Positions 19,617 to 28,344 of a stretch of DNA of 64,000 bases are shown here, piece after piece. The position numbers were made by a program, and so were the translations under genes. Source of the stretch: Rhodocyclaceae bacterium (GTDB taxonomy: Bacteria > Pseudomonadota > Gammaproteobacteria > Burkholderiales > Rhodocyclaceae); contig JADJAS010000005.1 of NCBI GenBank assembly GCA_016704145.1, positions 1 through 64,000 of the forward strand. The letters run 5' to 3'. The number at the start of each line of letters is the position of its first letter. Positions within the stretch are counted from its first letter, which is position 1. A model generated the notes under the pieces. That model saw nothing but the letters and a program-made list of their open reading frames with translations. It had not been told where the DNA came from and did not search any database.

Positions 19617-20514
19617 GCCGGCCCTCCGCCACTCCAGATGCGTTCGGCCAGGTATTTCGGAAGCGTCTCGAGCCCTTCGGCGCGCAGGAGGTTAACGAAA
19701 TTTTCGTCAGCCAGCAGCTCACGCAGGGCGCCGGCAACGAAGATCAAGCAGTGCTGAGTAAATTCCGCCTTTTTGACCATCTTCCTTTGCCGATCCACTT
19801 CAAGCTGATATGTCCGCACCAGCGACGCAGCGGATGTTTCCCCTCGCTTGCGCGGTGTTCCCTTAGAGACGGATCGGCCGAGAGTTCGGCGCCTTTCAAT
19901 GATGCGCCGCACCTCCATCAATGGCTTCCCACGCAACTGACCGCTCTCATAGGCATCCTGCAGCGCTGCTTGAATTGCCTTGTCGTCGTTGCCGGCGCCG
20001 TGGATAGTCAATGCGGCATTGAGCGGAATGTGGCCGCGCTCGACGGCGACCAGCAGGCGTTCCTCGCCTTGTTCGAGCAGGGTCAGCATGCCCTGCACGT
20101 AATGAGCCGTTAACCCGGTCTTGGTGGCGATTTCCTTTAGAGAATCGCCCTTTGCGCGAAGCCGGCCAATACTGGCAAGATTCTCCAGTGGTCGTTCCTG
20201 CCGGCGAGCGACGTTTTCAACCAGACTCATGAGAAAGGCATCCTCGTCGCTGATGTCGACGACCATGGCCGGAATTTCCTTTTCGCCAAGGTTGCGAAAT
20301 GCCGTCAGACGGCCTTCCCCAAACACCAACAGATAGCGCTCTTCACCGGCCTCGTTGGTGCGCGGTGTCACCTTGATGGGTTTTTTCAGGCCGACATTCT
20401 TGATGTTGCCGACGATGACATTGAACGCCTTGGCGTTTCGGTCGCGCGGATTAAGCACGTCGATCTTGTCGACGGAATCATGCGGATCTCTACTGGCTTG
20501 TCTGCGGTGGTCAT
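19613..20514 (-). pseudogene. ParB/RepB-family partition protein, N-terminal frameshift
   Basis: An ATG at 20514 overlaps the recombinase stop (ATGA) and begins MTTADKPVEIRMI. A one-base shift near 20478 is needed to join VDKIDVLNPRDRNAKAFNVI and the rest of the protein, which is open to 19613. The ParB N-terminal signature (VFGEGRLTAFRNLG, LVENVARRQERPLE) and a helix-turn-helix (SLKEIATKTGLTAHYVQGML) are clear. An alternative GTG start at 20458 would avoid the shift but lose conserved residues. It probably binds sites on the element or acts as a transcription factor for the cassette. Confidence 0.75.
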
Positions 20515-22074
20515 GCAGCCCTCCTTATTCGCGCTCTTCCGGCCATGCCGTATAGATAGTCGAGGGTTTCGAAGCGATAGCTGTCGAACTCGACGGCGTT
20601 TTGTTCGGCCAGATGAATTCGCGTCTGGCCAAAGTCGAGTCGGGGAAGCAGGTAGTAATCGAGCGGCCCCTGATTTTCCGGGTCGAGACGGATGGCGACC
20701 GTGATATCAGGCCGAAGGCTGGTATCGAAGCGGATCTTCCAGCGGAGACTGCCGCTGTCGTAGGTATGGCACCGCGCCAATACCAGCGAGACGCTGAACT
20801 CGTCATTGACGTGAAGCAGGTCGGTGGCCGGGTCGCGGATCACGTGGCCGCCTATTTTGGCGATCTCGGCTTCTGCTTCAGCGACGATTTTGGGATGCAG
20901 TTGGCGAAGGAGATGATTGACTTCCAGATAGCGATAATCCCGGTCGGGGTATAGCCAACCATCTGATAGGCCCGGATCAGGCTTTGGAAGCGATGGGCAT
21001 AGACAGCGGAAGACGGCATGTCCTCGGTTTCGTTGATGATCAGGCCAGAGAGGTAGCCATGTTTCCGGTATAGCTCTCGGAGTCGCTCGACGAGTTCTTC
21101 GTCGGTGTAACGCCGCGCCCGTTCGCGCATGATGCCTTGGGCGGTGTAGAACATCTCTGGAGGCACGATGGGATCGAAAGCACCTTCCTTGCGGATCCAC
21201 ATTTCCGGCGGATTGACGATGCGCGTTTTCTTGAGCTTGAAGGAAATCCGGTTGTAGACGTTGTTGCCAATGTACTTCTCGTTGGTCAGGATCTCCTGCA
21301 CGGTCGTTCGAGTCCATGGCCGATCAAGATCGGTGCGCACTTGCATTCCGTTCAATCGACCGGCAACGGCGGATTCCGATAGCCCGTCTCGGATAAACCA
21401 CTGGTAGATCAGATTGACGATGCGTTGTTCGTCTTCCGGCCCGGGCATGAGGATGACGCGGTCCGTCTGCAGGCTCTTGTGCTCACCCCGAGTCAGTTCG
21501 CTTTTGATCGAACCGTGCTGGTCGATCAGGACTCGCCGCAGACCATAACCAGAGGGGCCCGCCTTGCCGGTAGCCGAGTTCGATGAGCCGACATTGGCCA
21601 GCAAATACCTTGGCCGATAATTCCCGGCTGTATTCGCCGGCCATGGCGCGTTTGACTCCCTTGACGATCGTGGAGACCGGGGAACCGTCATTCTCGAACT
21701 GCTCGGCACAGTAGGCGACCTGGATGCCTTTGCGCTTGCAGATGTACTCGTAATAGGCAGACTCGTCGGCGTCCTGGAATCGCCCCAGCGGCTGATGTCA
21801 TATACCAGGATGATCTGAAAATCGACATTGCCGGCCTGGACATCGTTGATCAGGCGCTGCAGGGCATCACGCCCATCGATGTTGAGGCCGCTTTTCCCCT
21901 CATCCGCATAAGTGCGGACAATCTGAATGCCGCGCCGCTCGGCGTATTCCCGAATCTTGTCAGCTTGGTTGTGGGTTGAGTATTGCTGGTGGTCGGTGGA
22001 CATCCGCACATATTCGGCGGCGCGGAAGATGGATCCTGTATCGGACTCTTGTGGTTGGCGTCAATGTTTTCCAT
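20511..22074 (-). pseudogene. Large serine recombinase, four frameshifts
   Basis: All parts of a recombinase of about 520 residues are present but spread over frames. The start is MENIDANHKSPIQD (22074). A shift near 22030 leads to EYVRMSTDHQQYSTHNQADK (catalytic Ser in MSTDHQQYS). A shift near 21790 gives FQDADESAYYEYICKRKGIQ. A shift near 21570 leads back to GPSGYGLRRVLIDQHG and the Recombinase domain (LTNEKYIGNNVYNR). A shift near 20950 gives RDYRYLEVNHLLRQLHPKIV to 20511. No premature stops occur apart from the shifts. It heads the coupled recombinase-ParB-RepB cassette and presumably mobilises it. Confidence 0.75.
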
Positions 22075-22278
22075 GCCGAGAAGCCTTTGTCCTTGAAATC
22101 GAAACGGAGCTCCCGGTTGGCTGCGCGATGATGCATTACAGACCCTGGCAACTCAGGCCCAGAGCGGTGTTTGGACATCAGTAGTAGCGTGCTGAGAACA
22201 TTCCGTGCAGAAGTTATCAGCGGCAAGTGTTGCGGTCGATAACGATCTCATTTGCAATCACCCGTGATAACGCGTGAA

Positions 22279-22711
22279 TCATCCTGTAGCGCAAGCAATG
22301 GCGCTGATCTCGACGATCCACACGTTACCGTTTGCAATTCCTTCGGAGTCGATACGAATGAGTTGGTAGCGGCCTGAGGGCAAAAAGAATTCTGGTTCGC
22401 CTGGCAGGGGAACTGCCCACCTTCATTTTTCGAGTCTTGGCATTCCGCTGCCGCTGAAGCTGCCGGTTGCGTTCAGCGTAGTCAGGGTTTTCTTCTCGAT
22501 ATTTCTCCCAGTAGCCAACGTTTGATCCCGCCCAAGCGCGGCGGTACTCGGCGTCGATCTCCCGGTACTTCGTATCGTTCTGGCGCTTGGCTTTCTGCCA
22601 CCGGCGATGGCGTTCAAGTTGGCATTCGGGTGCCGAGCAGTAGGATTGATTGCGAACTTGAGGACGCGGCGTAAAGTCCTTGCCGCAGGCTGCACACAGT
22701 TTCTTGGCCAT
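22279..22711 (-). pseudogene. Small zinc-ribbon protein, one frameshift
   Basis: From ATG 22711 the protein starts MAKKLCAACGKDFTPRPQ and continues NQSYCSAPECQLERHRRWQK, giving a CxxC...CxxxxC zinc-ribbon-like head and a very basic helix. Near 22420 a one-base shift is needed to reach FFLPSGRYQLIRIDSEG and the end at 22279. I know similar small proteins of unknown function near mobile elements. The region length, 433 bases, is not a multiple of three, consistent with one indel. Confidence 0.55.
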
Positions 22712-22817
22712 AGGATGCTCCGTGTTGAGAGGAGCGCGGAACCTACGTGGCCAAACTGGAGAATCAACTGCCAGAATCGCCTCGCCAGGCACGATGGCCG
22801 TTTGAGGCGGGAGTCGT

Positions 22818-23378
22818 CTACGGCGATATCGTCGATGCCGGAATCCAGCGATACAAGGTGGGCACCGATACGCCGAGGTTTGCAGCCACGTCTCTCGGCG
22901 GTATTCCATTGGCAAGCAATTTCTTGGCAGACTCAATCTTGCTGTCCGTCATTTGCCGCTTGCGGCCGCCCTTGCGGCCCAGTAGCCGGGCGACATCAAG
23001 CCCTGCGCGTGTGCGTTCAGCGGTGAGTTCTCGTTCCATTTCGGCAAGGCTGGCCATGACGTGAAAAAAGAAACGGCCTGACGGCGTTCCAGTGTCAATC
23101 GAATCCGTCAGGCTTTTGAAGTGAATCCCTTGCTTTTGCAGATCGGCGACGAGATCGACGAGGTTCTTCACGCTGCGCCCGAGTCGATCGAGTTTCCAGA
23201 CCACCAGCGTGTCGTCCTTGCGCAGTAATTCCATGGCTCGCGTCAGGCCAGGGCGCTCGGCACGACTCCCGCTGATTTTGTCGTCGAAGATCTTTTCGCA
23301 TCCGACTTTCGTCAATGCAGCGATCTGTAGATCCAGATTCTGATCTGTGGTCGAAACGCGCGCATAGCCGATCAACAT
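22818..23378 (-). CDS. Resolvase/invertase-type serine recombinase
   Basis: This is a 186-residue small serine recombinase. ATG 23378 (MLIGYARVSTTDQNLDLQ) is chosen over an upstream ATG at 23399 because the family starts there. The catalytic Ser is in YARVSTTDQ, and LDRLGRSVKNL and GTPSGRFFFHVMASLAEMER follow. A helix-turn-helix at the C-terminus (PPRDVAANLGVSVPTLYRW) binds the recombination site. The frame is intact. Dyads typical of res sub-sites lie directly upstream, so it resolves or inverts DNA at that site and probably represses itself. Confidence 0.9.
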   Translation of the reverse strand: MLIGYARVSTTDQNLDLQIAALTKVGCEKIFDDKISGSRAERPGLTRAMELLRKDDTLVVWKLDRLGRSVKNLVDLVADLQKQGIHFKSLTDSIDTGTPSGRFFFHVMASLAEMERELTAERTRAGLDVARLLGRKGGRKRQMTDSKIESAKKLLANGIPPRDVAANLGVSVPTLYRWIPASTISP

Positions 23379-23391
23379 GACAACCCCCAAA

Positions 23392-23527
23392 ATTCTCAAA
23401 ACTCATAGAAGCATAGCTTATTGAGAATTGTATTTCAAGAGTGGTTTTCGAGAATTGTTTTCCCTTGATTTTGTGCGGCGCTGCGCCTGCCTTGCTACCA
23501 TTCTCAAAAACCTTCGTTTTCGAGAAT
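23392..23527. promoter_or_regulatory. res-like site: repeated ATTCTCAAAA / TTTTCGAGAAT dyads
   Basis: Two dyads flank a central half-site: ATTCTCAA...TTGAGAAT (23392-23428), TTTTCGAGAATTG (about 23445-23457) and ATTCTCAAAA...TTTTCGAGAAT (23500-23527). The spacing and the position directly upstream of the resolvase gene match Tn3-type res sites, which also contain the resolvase promoter. Confidence 0.65.
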
Positions 23528-23617
23528 CAATCCGGCCTGCCACTGCTCCTTGGCGACACGTGAATCGGCGCACGGCCGTCAATTGACTATTGGAAATCAT
23601 TTCTATAGTGTACCGAC

Positions 23618-23848
23618 ATGACCACGAAGCAGCGATTTCGCAACAACAAGTACCGATTGGAAATTCGCGAACGTGATCACGGCCCGGCACATGTGCATCT
23701 GACTGGCGGCGGCTTTGACGTCATTATCGATTTGGTTAGCTTGGCCACCGATGGCGAGTGGCCACGCGGTCTCCGCGAGGAGGTGCTAGCTTGGGTGTCC
23801 GCGCACCGCAAAGAGTTGATGGAGGAATGGCAAAAATGGCATCCATGA
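23618..23848 (+). CDS. DUF4160 domain protein
   Basis: This 76-residue protein begins MTTKQRFRNNKYRLEIRERD, followed by HGPAHVHLTGGGFDVIIDL and a short helical tail ending WQKWHP. The HxPxHxH-type motif after an N-terminal strand is the DUF4160 signature. The next gene starts within its last 13 bases. DUF4160 with DUF2442 is a recurrent small pair, often suspected to be a toxin-antitoxin-like module. The direction of activity is unknown. Confidence 0.75.
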   Translation: MTTKQRFRNNKYRLEIRERDHGPAHVHLTGGGFDVIIDLVSLATDGEWPRGLREEVLAWVSAHRKELMEEWQKWHP

Positions 23849-24291
23849 AACGCCCCCGCCTGAGTGCGGTATTGCCTTTGGCACAATTCCGCCTGAGGCT
23901 AACTTTTATTGACGGCAGCGTCTTCACGGTCGATTTCAAGCCGCTGTTCGAAGAGTCGCCCGGGCTGGCTCCTTTGCGTGCAGCAAAGGCTTTTGCCGGT
24001 GCCGCATTGACTGACGGTGAGGGGTGGGCAGTGGAATGGTCTGACCTCGATATCCAGATCGGTGCCGACACACTTTGGCTCGATGCCCAGGCGCAAAATG
24101 CGCCGGATGAAAACACGCGGATATTTGCCCAGTGGCGTGCGCGCCATGGGCTATCGCTCAATCAAGCTGCTGAAGCACTTGGCATGACAACTCGAACCAT
24201 GAGCGCCTATGGCACTGGCGCACGGCCAGTGCCACGCTACATTGCGCTTGCCTGCAAAGGATGGGAAGCTGAGCACGAGCAGCCGGCATAG
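23836..24291 (+). CDS. DUF2442 protein fused to an XRE-type helix-turn-helix
   Basis: The start at ATG 23836 gives 151 residues and has GGAGGA 9 bases upstream; ATG 23827 is too close to that site. Residues 12-90 form the DUF2442 domain (FIDGSVFTVDFKPLFEE, WSDLDIQIGADTLWLDA). Residues 95-140 form an XRE helix-turn-helix (WRARHGLSLNQAAEALGMTT). It overlaps the DUF4160 gene by 13 bases. The DNA-binding domain suggests that it is the regulator of the pair. Confidence 0.75.
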   Translation: MASMKRPRLSAVLPLAQFRLRLTFIDGSVFTVDFKPLFEESPGLAPLRAAKAFAGAALTDGEGWAVEWSDLDIQIGADTLWLDAQAQNAPDENTRIFAQWRARHGLSLNQAAEALGMTTRTMSAYGTGARPVPRYIALACKGWEAEHEQPA

Positions 24292-24430
24292 GGCCGCTAA
24301 TTCGATGCGAAAACCGTCTCCGCATCACTGAACAGATCCGTGGATACACCTGCACTCGAAGCGTATCGCGGAATACTCGGCGCGGAGACAAGCCACTTCA
24401 ATCGCTTTGTTTTTTCTGTAATATGCTTCG

Positions 24431-24488
24431 AACTTGAAAACCGGCAACGGGCAACCGTTCGTGAGTTCGAATCTCACCGCCTCCGCCA
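24431..24488 (+). other. 3' half of a tRNA-Ser(UGA): attachment-site scar
   Basis: The sequence begins in the anticodon loop (AACTTGAAAACCGG, anticodon TGA). It continues with a long variable arm (AACGG-GCAA-CCGTT), the T arm (GTGAG TTCGAAT CTCAC), acceptor strand CGCCTCC, G and CCA. No 5' half lies upstream. It is therefore the fragment left when an element recombined within the anticodon arm. The same 11 bases, AACTTGAAAAC, open a second fragment at 28171. Confidence 0.75.
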
Positions 24489-24550
24489 ATAAAAACAAGC
24501 ACTTACGCAGCATCCGCCGGTATGCAAAGTGCTTGCAGTAAGCAGCAAAA

Positions 24551-24570
24551 AGCCCCCTTCATCGGGGGCT
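24551..24570. terminator. Hairpin terminator after the tRNA fragment
   Basis: AGCCCCC/GGGGGCT with an A-run on the left and a T-run on the right works in both directions. It lies 62 bases after the tRNA-Ser fragment, as expected for the original tRNA terminator or an element end. Confidence 0.7.
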
Positions 24571-24811
24571 TTTTCGTTAGGGCCAAAACTCGCCCCGTAA
24601 GCACACCATAAGCAGTCAGCCGTAAAGCCACTTAAAGCGCAGCCTTGGCGGCACGGGTGATTCCGTTGAATTTGCGCCACTGGTACAGCTCGATCAGAGC
24701 GTTGTTCTCGTTCCAGCCTTTCTCCCCTGCTATTGGCTTCAAGTCCTTCGGCATCATGTTGCCGTGCTGGTCTAGGTACTCCGGCGCGCGTCAAGGTAGT
24801 TGTCGCCTCGG

Positions 24812-25904
24812 TCATGCAGCCAACGGTTGAATATGGTTACCTGGCAAATGCGTCTTTATGACGGAGTCGCGTTCGGGGTTGAGCGTCACGGCGCCGATCG
24901 GTGCCCAGTTTCGAGTGTTGCCGGACCCAACGTGCGGGATTGCGTTCGCGGGCCCGAAGGTACAAGTCATGTCGTGCAGCGAGAATGGCATGATCGGTCC
25001 CCGGCATGGCGTTGAGCCGGGCTGACGTAGCGAATGCCGCTGTGACGGTGGTTGAAGTTGTACCAGTGCCTGAAATCGGCGGCCCAGATACGCGCTTGGT
25101 CGAGGTCGGCAAAGCCCCTGGTGGGGAACTCGGGCCGATACTTGGCGGTACGAAACAGCGACTCGGCATAGGCGTTGTCATCACTGACGCGCGGCCGGGA
25201 GTACGATGGCTTGACACCCAGCCAGTTGAGCATCGCCAGCACCGTCGTCGCCTTCAGCGTCGAGCCATTGTCGCCGTGCAGCACGGGCTTGGTGCCAAGG
25301 GCGGCGATGCCCTCGGCCAGCGCGGTACGGCGCACCAGATGTGCGGCATGGTCGGCGTGATCGGCGTCATGCACCTCCCAACCCACGATCTTGCGGCTGT
25401 ACAGGTCCAGGATCAGATACAGGTGGAACCATCGTCCCATCACCTGTGCGGGCAGATAGGTCATGTCCCAGCACCATACTTGGCGCGGTTCGGTGGCGAT
25501 GTGCGTGGTGGGCGGCCGGCCACCTTGGGCACCTTGGCACGCCCGCGGTGAGCGGTTTGTCCGTGGGCCTTCAGCACGCGGCTGAAGGTGGATTCGCTGG
25601 CCAGATAGACACCTTCGTCGGCGAGCATGGGTACGATGCGCGCCGGTGGCACGGCGGCAAAGCGCGGCTCATTAGCCACGGCCAGCAGGTGCGCACGCTC
25701 CGCCTCGGAGAGGGCATGACTGGGCGTTGCTCGCACCGCCTGCGGCCGTCCATCACCGCTGACGAGGCCATCGGCGGCCTGCCAGCGCTGGAGGGTACGC
25801 AGATCGATGCCGGCAATCTCGCAGGCCGGCCTGAGCCGCGCGCCGGCGGCATGCGCACCATGGATATCTCGGGCCAACGCCTGGCGATCTTCGAGGCCGA
25901 TCAT
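24812..25904 (-). pseudogene. IS3-family transposase OrfB, three frameshifts
   Basis: OrfB begins MIGLEDRQALARDIHGAH at 25904, overlapping the OrfA stop (ATGA). It shifts near 25513, and the next frame gives THIATEPRQVWCWDMTYLPA and the rve integrase core with WDMTYL, LHGDNGSTLKATTVLAMLNW and SDDNAYAESLFRTAKYRPEF (the DDE residues). It shifts again near 25000 and near 24915 to reach NWAPIGAVTLNPERDSVIK and the end at 24812. Each break is one base. As read, the transposase is dead. Confidence 0.75.
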
Positions 25905-26362
25905 TCGCCCTCTCCCTTGTTGAAGATCGCCGCGACTTTTTTTGACAGCACCAGCAGCGCGGCTGTCTCGGCCAGGGCCCGGTCCTTGCGCAGCAGCTCT
26001 CGTTCCAGCTCCTTGATGCGCTTCTTGTCTTGTCGCGTGGCCTGCGCCTCTTCCGGTTCCGCCAGCGCCGTGGTGGCATTGAGGCGCCACTTGTCCAACT
26101 CGGCGGGGTATACGCCATGCTCACGGCACCACGCGTTCTTGCCCGCTTCGCTCATTGCCGCCGTGGTAATCACCGCCTCAAGCCGGGCGCCCGCAGTCCA
26201 GGCCCGCCCGAGGGCGGGCCTGGACTGCGCGTCCTCCCGCCAGCGTTCCAATGTCTGCACTGACACTCCAATCTCTTTCGCCAATGCACCTGCATCGGCG
26301 CTCTCCGGCGGCAGCAATCGCCCCACCGTCCTGTTCCTGAATGCTTCCCCGTACCGTGCCAT
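25901..26362 (-). CDS. IS3-family transposase OrfA
   Basis: This 153-residue protein begins MARYGEAFRNRTVGRLLPPE. It has a helix-turn-helix (LAKEIGVSVQTLERWREDA) and, after an Ala-rich middle, a leucine-zipper-like end (QDKKRIKELERELLRKDRAL). OrfA binds the ends and is usually joined to OrfB by -1 frameshifting. It is intact. Confidence 0.8.
   Translation of the reverse strand: MARYGEAFRNRTVGRLLPPESADAGALAKEIGVSVQTLERWREDAQSRPALGRAWTAGARLEAVITTAAMSEAGKNAWCREHGVYPAELDKWRLNATTALAEPEEAQATRQDKKRIKELERELLRKDRALAETAALLVLSKKVAAIFNKGEGE
25937..25945 (-). promoter_or_regulatory. Slippery heptamer for programmed -1 frameshifting, orfA to orfB
   Basis: On the minus strand the OrfA frame reads TCA AAA AAA GTC, an A-AAA-AAA-G run of the kind used by IS3 elements. 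Slipping back one base enters the frame that leads through MIGLEDRQ into OrfB. The site lies about 14 codons before the OrfA stop. Confidence 0.65.
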
Positions 26363-26677
26363 CGTCCATCCTTATCGCCCCCAGGTTCAAGATCATATCG
26401 GGGCGACAACTATTCTGACGCGGGGGGACTCCCACACCTCCAAGCACTTGCCGGGGCCGGGACGCTTGACCCCGTTCTGCTCGATGCGCTCCACCTTGGG
26501 CGCTTCCTCTGCTGGTGTGGTGACCACAGGCTGGGCGGGTGCTTCCATCGCCTTCCAGCCGAAGCGCACTTCGTCGCCGCTCTTATGCACGGTGATTTCC
26601 ACCAGTTCAGCGGGCACCCCTGCGGCAACACCAGCGCGGCGGGCGTTCTCGCGTTTCGTGTAGGTCTTGGTTTCCAT

Positions 26678-27073
26678 GTCGTTGCTCCTGTGCGTGTTGA
26701 TGGAGGCACATTGCAGGACAGGTCTCGGAGAAGCGGCAAGCGATATTTGGGCAAGCCGGCAAATGGCAAAAGCGGGCGCTACAGGCGGCGCAGCGCGCTC
26801 GCGTGTGGGGTAGCGGCGACCAGCGGTTACAGCGGCCCCTGTCGGCGGCTACGCGGCCCAGCGCCCGAGAGACGTACAGGCGACGTTCGGCGCGGTGCCT
26901 TCGTGCTTGTATTGAGTCTGATGAAGTCGGCCTGTAGGCGTGATAAACCCGATTTGCGGGCGTTGCTTGATGCAACCGCTTTGTCACACACTGCGTATGC
27001 AGTGATTTTCTAACCCATGCGAAGCGGCCCGATGCCACTGCACCAGCCCCCGGCAGTGTGACCCTGTCGGGGG
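26678..27073. other. Intergenic stretch, nothing supportable
   Basis: These 396 bases lie between the IS-split gene and the truncated integrase. The only open frames are shadows without family resemblance. The right end holds a short inverted match, CCCCCGGCAG...CTGTCGGGGGC (about 27047-27073), that could terminate transcription. Confidence 0.4.
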
Positions 27074-27556
27074 CTATTCACGACAACGGATGCCCTTCGT
27101 CTTAACCTCGTTGAAGCGCTTCGTGACCATCTCGCGCGTGATGTCCTTGAGCGGCTTCTTGAGCCATGCCTCGAAGGTCGTGGTCACATGGCGTTCAATC
27201 TCGGCCTTGCTGCTGTCCTTCAAGGGGCGGTCACGCTTGTAGGCGTCGGCCACGTCGCGGAGGGTTACGCGCTGGGCTGCTTCCTTCTTGGCGATGGCGC
27301 GCGGGTCAATACCCTTGTCCATCTGGCGCAGCAGTTCGCGCGCTTCGTCGCGGGCCTTGTCGGGTGTCCAGCGCCCATGCGGGCCTATGGACAGGCGGAC
27401 GGTCTTGCCGCCGATGCGACCTTGGGCGACATAGGTAATCTTGCCTGTCGGGGTGATGCGCAAGCCGAAGCCCTTATCGCGCTCGTCCCAGTGGAACGCC
27501 TCTTTGTCGGCTGGCGCTTGCAGGGCATCAATATAGGATTTCGTCAGCTTAGGCAT
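27074..27556 (-). pseudogene. Truncated tyrosine integrase (DUF4102 type), catalytic domain missing
   Basis: The 160-residue frame starts MPKLTKSYIDALQAPADKEA at 27556. It has the DUF4102 arm-binding domain (FGLRITPTGKITYVAQGRIG) and the beginning of the SAM-like core-binding domain (TLRDVADAYKRDRPLKDSS), then ends GIRCRE. Intact relatives have about 400 residues with a C-terminal catalytic domain, and none of that is found here. It lies near the tRNA-Ser fragment at 28171, so it is the leftover integrase of the small right-hand element. Confidence 0.8.
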
Positions 27557-27953
27557 GCTGCACCTCCGCCCGCTTGAGGTAGCGCAGCGCGCACCCTGCC
27601 AGCTTCCCGAGGTCGAGATGCTCGCGCCTGTATGTCTCTTGATACAGCGTGCCCACCAGCTCCGGGTCACGCGCTATCGGTTTGGGCAACCACATGGCCG
27701 CCGTTTCAACTATCAGGTTGAAGGGGCCGGGGGTGTTCAGCAGTTCAGGCACGCAGCACCACGTATGAAACCAAGCATCGCGCCAAGCGGCAGCGTGTGC
27801 TTCGGGCTTCTCTAGTGAATCGAGCGGGCCGACTACGATGTGAAATAGGTCAGCTTTGCCGGTGCTCTGCTGCACCTTGATTCGGGCTGGTCGCAGCTTG
27901 CGCAGTGGTGCGCCCGCTTTCGGACGGCGGGCCACTGTGGTTATCATGTTCAT
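27549..27953 (-). CDS. Hypothetical protein overlapping the integrase start
   Basis: This 134-residue protein (MNMITTVARRPKAGAPLRKL at the start) overlaps the integrase start by 8 bases. The middle is rich in aromatic residues (AAAWRDAWFHTWCCVPELL). There is no membrane helix and I recognise no family. The overlap suggests co-expression with the integrase before it was truncated. Confidence 0.5.
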   Translation of the reverse strand: MNMITTVARRPKAGAPLRKLRPARIKVQQSTGKADLFHIVVGPLDSLEKPEAHAAAWRDAWFHTWCCVPELLNTPGPFNLIVETAAMWLPKPIARDPELVGTLYQETYRREHLDLGKLAGCALRYLKRAEVQHA

Positions 27954-28170
27954 GTCGGTTCCTTGTCTGTTAAGGGACGGGCCACGCGGTCGGGACTGTT
28001 GGCGCAGTCGCCGGCCGCATCTATTTGGGCGCTAATAAGCAGTTCGTAAGCACACAGCGTAAAGCTACGACAAGTTACAACAAACGGCAAATGCCGCTAA
28101 GTGCTTGACCTGCAAAGGTGCCTATGGCTTACAATGGCAGCTTAAATCTGCATAAAGTGCGGTTACGGGA

Positions 28171-28230
28171 AACTTGAAAACTAGCAAGGATGTAAGTCCT
28201 TCCAGGGTTCGAATCCCTGACCCACCGCCA
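28171..28230 (+). other. Second 3' half of a tRNA-Ser(UGA): attachment-site scar
   Basis: It starts with the same AACTTGAAAAC as the copy at 24431, then differs: variable arm AAGGA...TCCTT, T arm CAGGG TTCGAAT CCCTG, acceptor ACCCACC, G, CCA. No 5' half is present. Upstream (28041-28135) lie CGTAAGCACACAGCGTAAAG and AAGTGCTTG, which resemble sequences beside the first fragment (24596-24630, about 24528) and may be integrase arm sites. It is probably the original chromosomal 3' half of the tRNA gene. Confidence 0.75.
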
Positions 28231-28344
28231 AACACTTGAGCCGGCCATGATGGGGAAAGGGTCGGAATGCTGCGAAGGCTTCCCCGAGGGAGCCCCGCGA
28301 ACGGCATAGAGAACGGGGGCTCCCTGAACGAGCACTACCCGACT

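Larger units (their letters stand above)
24791..26418 (-). mobile_element. IS3-family insertion sequence
   Basis: The element spans about 1,628 bp. Terminal inverted repeats start TCAAGGTAGTTGTCGCCTCG on the left and TCAGAATAGTTGTCGCCCCG on the right (read inward), matching at 17 of 22 positions. A 4-bp direct repeat CGCG flanks it (24787-24790, 26419-26422). It encodes OrfA and a frameshifted OrfB on the minus strand. The subgroup is not determined. Confidence 0.75.
24632..26677 (-). pseudogene. 137-codon hypothetical gene split by an IS3 element
   Basis: The 5' part starts METKTYTKRENARRAG at 26677 and runs to KCLEVWESP. The 3' part resumes left of the IS as PEYLDQHGNMMPKDLKPIAG and ends GITRAAKAAL with TAA at 24632-24634. 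Removing the IS and one copy of CGCG restores an open frame of exactly 138 codons including the stop. The protein is unknown to me; its Ala/Lys-rich N-terminus and Trp-containing C-terminus show no domain. It belongs to the small decayed element next to the truncated integrase. Confidence 0.6.

Noticed and set aside
24431..24488. Functional tRNA-Ser
   Set aside because: No D arm, acceptor 5' strand or anticodon 5' strand lies upstream, so it cannot fold into a complete tRNA.
24474..24815. 113-codon minus-strand frame over the tRNA fragment and terminator
   Set aside because: It crosses a tRNA fragment, a terminator and an IS end in one frame; the real coding remnant here is in another frame (the IS-split gene).
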